NCBI RefSeq assembly: GCF_019195455.1
Contig: NZ_JAIMBW010000001.1
Span: forward strand, 744,001-808,000
Reading direction: 5' to 3'
DNA length: 64,000 nucleotides
DNA from: Gymnodinialimonas phycosphaerae
Lineage (GTDB): Bacteria; Pseudomonadota; Alphaproteobacteria; Rhodobacterales; Rhodobacteraceae
Made by a program: the position numbers and the translations under genes. Position 1 is the stretch's first letter, and each line of letters begins with the position of its first letter. The notes under the pieces are model-generated. The model did no database searches. It was given only the letters and a program-made list of their open reading frames with translations, and was not told the DNA's origin. This document shows, piece by piece, positions 63,501 to 64,000 of this stretch.

Positions 63501-63646
63501 TGAATGATCGTGTCACCAAGCTTGAGCGTGTCGGGTTGCTGGAGGATGGGGGAGAGCCTGTCGAAATCATCGACGGCGCGGCGACGCTGCACCTGAGCCC
63601 CTGTGAGATCGTGACCCTGCGCCTTGGCATCTTCCCCTCGGGCTGA
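60521..63646 (+). CDS. Alpha-mannosidase (glycoside hydrolase family 38)
   Basis: 1041-residue GH38 enzyme, the typical length. The Zn-site HxD is in AGHAHMDVAYLWP, the nucleophile region is WLPDTFGFPACLPQLM, and further family blocks are NKVNWNQYNQMPASTTWWEGLDG and CYGYGDGGGGPTDD; a middle and a beta-rich C-terminal domain follow. No signal peptide, so it acts in the cytoplasm. It trims alpha-mannosides imported by the transporter encoded just upstream, three bases away. Confidence 0.94.
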   Translation: MSHRLRLTAEKVAQRLGLIAPKLALARTPIDRFRLELLHDAVARPDVRLHACDATGPLLEWDSYWGGQDLHFVLRSRFVVPKGWKNPALHLPLGVAGDIFTHPEALLHIDGQAIASADRYHHTIEVPERFVDGLPHDLLLHGWTGLTGWPPDPADRSQLFLKECSVVDIDRELQDFTVLAGVALDLCRALDDNRTERHGLLSALDAAFLALDTRDPMDADFRRSVGPAMARLREGVEKAGPKQDVRLFAAGHAHMDVAYLWPVAQIRQKNARTYSNVLRLMERHEGFAFSHSQPQLYQWTAEDHPKIFDGIKARVAEGRWEILGGMWVEPDANMPGPEALVRQIMLARRYCDETFGAGAETPVLWLPDTFGFPACLPQLMVQAGLKWFVTNKVNWNQYNQMPASTTWWEGLDGSRVMAQFLTTPREVQHLPFPTNYKSDLTAGEVLGTWTRNTVKDRVQDLLICYGYGDGGGGPTDDLIRKAEAWGNMPGVPDVRMATVREYFETLEAKAPDLPVWRGEFYLEGHRGVLTSQGWIKRANRKAEVLLHDTELAMALAMVEGQTPDDLTAVWQRLCMTQFHDILTGTSITEVFDDARGDFAFIVSEAEAALGRAAAALGPKGTDWLVLDGAQLPGPRLIELPEGSGPVAEAGGALPMQPVKGGALVELPPGAPLSARGLTAADGPASVENAVTARPRGDEVVLENASLRIVIGAQGMITDIHDKRADRAVLAPGTLGNRLELFEDRPVSWDAWDIDIFFEDRGELVGGLTRIEIVEDGPLRATVQIERAFRKSRIVQRISLGRASARIDFDTWVDWHETHLLLKAAFPVNIRASRATFDIQWGQIDRPTHRNTSWDAAQFEVPAQKWADLSEGDYGVALLNDCKYGYDVRGNVLRLSLIKSATMPDRVADQGEHRFTYALLPHLGDTRLDVRAEAYALNYPPRVFKSTGAARGGPLISCDSPRAVIETIKPAEDGAGVIARLFEAHNTRGPVRIALNDRVTKLERVGLLEDGGEPVEIIDGAATLHLSPCEIVTLRLGIFPSG

Positions 63647-63667
63647 TGGGGCCTGTCGCACTCATGG

Positions 63668-63916
63668 CTATTCCAACTCGTTCAGCAGCCATTGCGCGCG
63701 GTCGATATGGGTGCGCGCGACCTGCAACTTGCCCTCCAGCCGGGCCTTCTTGTCGGCCGAGGACGCCGAGGCGATCTCGGCCTCCAACTCCGCCGACTTG
63801 GCGCGGAGCTTTTGCAGGACCTCCTCCACATGGTGTGGCTTGATCTTGCTGGCCTTTCCGTCTTCAAGCCGCTCGTTATAGTCGACCACTTTGGCGGCAA
63901 GCTTTTTCAGTCCCAT
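63668..63916 (-). CDS. Small coiled-coil protein, unrecognised
   Basis: 82-residue, mostly helical, charged protein (KAVVDYNERLE-like start, then HHVEEVLQKLRAKSAELEAEI and the segment ARLEGKLQVARTHIDRAQWLLNEL) with heptad-like leucines and no cysteines, signal or membrane span. The ATG at 63916 has a GGAG nine bases upstream, better than the GTG at 63925. It is convergent with the mannosidase gene. I do not recognise the family; a small cytoplasmic structural or regulatory helix protein is likely. Positions 63917-64000 contain no other feature. Confidence 0.7.
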   Translation of the reverse strand: MGLKKLAAKVVDYNERLEDGKASKIKPHHVEEVLQKLRAKSAELEAEIASASSADKKARLEGKLQVARTHIDRAQWLLNELE

Positions 63917-64000
63917 CGTCGGCACTCCAATCTTGACCTCGGGGGGAACCCTGAAGGCGTTTCATGACAGGCGTGTGACCGGATCTTTCGGCGCGGGTGT

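Noticed and set aside
1..64000. tRNA, rRNA, CRISPR arrays, transposases, integrases and phage genes
   Set aside because: None seen in the reading; every stretch longer than about 300 bases is explained by a coding gene or the sulfatase remnant.

Overview
The window reads as chromosomal DNA of a GC-rich marine alphaproteobacterium, most likely a Roseobacter-group member of the Rhodobacterales. The grounds are two TRAP transporters, two peptide-type ABC transporters, a HutF/HutG-type histidine pathway, PhnM next to a DUF1045 protein, tight ATGA-overlapped operons and GTG/TTG starts. No rRNA, tRNA, CRISPR array, insertion sequence or phage gene was recognised. Almost all of the window is coding.

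Layout. 1-3.6 kb: the end of a Mn/Zn/Fe ABC-3 permease operon, then kynA-kynU (tryptophan to anthranilate, without a formamidase here). 3.7-6.4 kb: a copper-efflux unit (CueR-type promoter, CopA, CueR). 6.4-12.1 kb: a leftward operon encoding the lower gallate/protocatechuate 4,5-cleavage route (GalB, LigK/GalC, GalD) with a dienelactone-hydrolase-like enzyme, a DUF1932 dehydrogenase and an unrecognised 93-residue protein. It diverges from a LysR-type regulator with two DNA-binding domains.

12.1-30.9 kb: an aromatic-catabolism supercluster. One rightward operon encodes an alpha/beta hydrolase, a VOC extradiol dioxygenase, an unusual SDR, a ThDP enzyme, an aspartate-dehydrogenase-like enzyme and an ALDH. 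A second encodes a FAD monooxygenase, a DctPQM TRAP transporter, a sulfatase and another FAD monooxygenase. Both begin with the same three-half-site operator, and an IclR gene lies between them. A leftward operon encodes a bicupin, a small HTH-like protein, a Rieske oxygenase, an SDR and a pentapeptide-repeat protein, divergent from a second IclR. No gallate or protocatechuate 4,5-dioxygenase was found, so the first ring cleavage probably depends on the VOC or cupin enzyme and the substrate is open.

30.9-42.1 kb: histidine utilisation. hutI-hutH-hutG-hutU runs directly into a flavin-reductase-like gene and a second TRAP transporter as one apparent eight-gene operon, divergent from hutF-hutC across a clear inverted repeat. 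42.2-44.8 kb: a methyltransferase, then phnM and a DUF1045 2H-phosphoesterase-like gene transcribed divergently.

44.8-52.4 kb: a peptide-type ABC transporter, including a permease-ATPase fusion, divergent from a DUF1028 protein across two operators. A FadR/GntR regulator and a broken sulfatase remnant follow. 52.4-63.7 kb: an AraC regulator divergent from an operon for a phytanoyl-CoA-dioxygenase-family enzyme, an MBL-fold hydrolase, a second peptide-type ABC transporter with a double ATPase, and a GH38 alpha-mannosidase. The window ends with a small coiled-coil protein.

All four solute-binding-protein genes are followed by a GC-rich stem-loop before the first permease gene.
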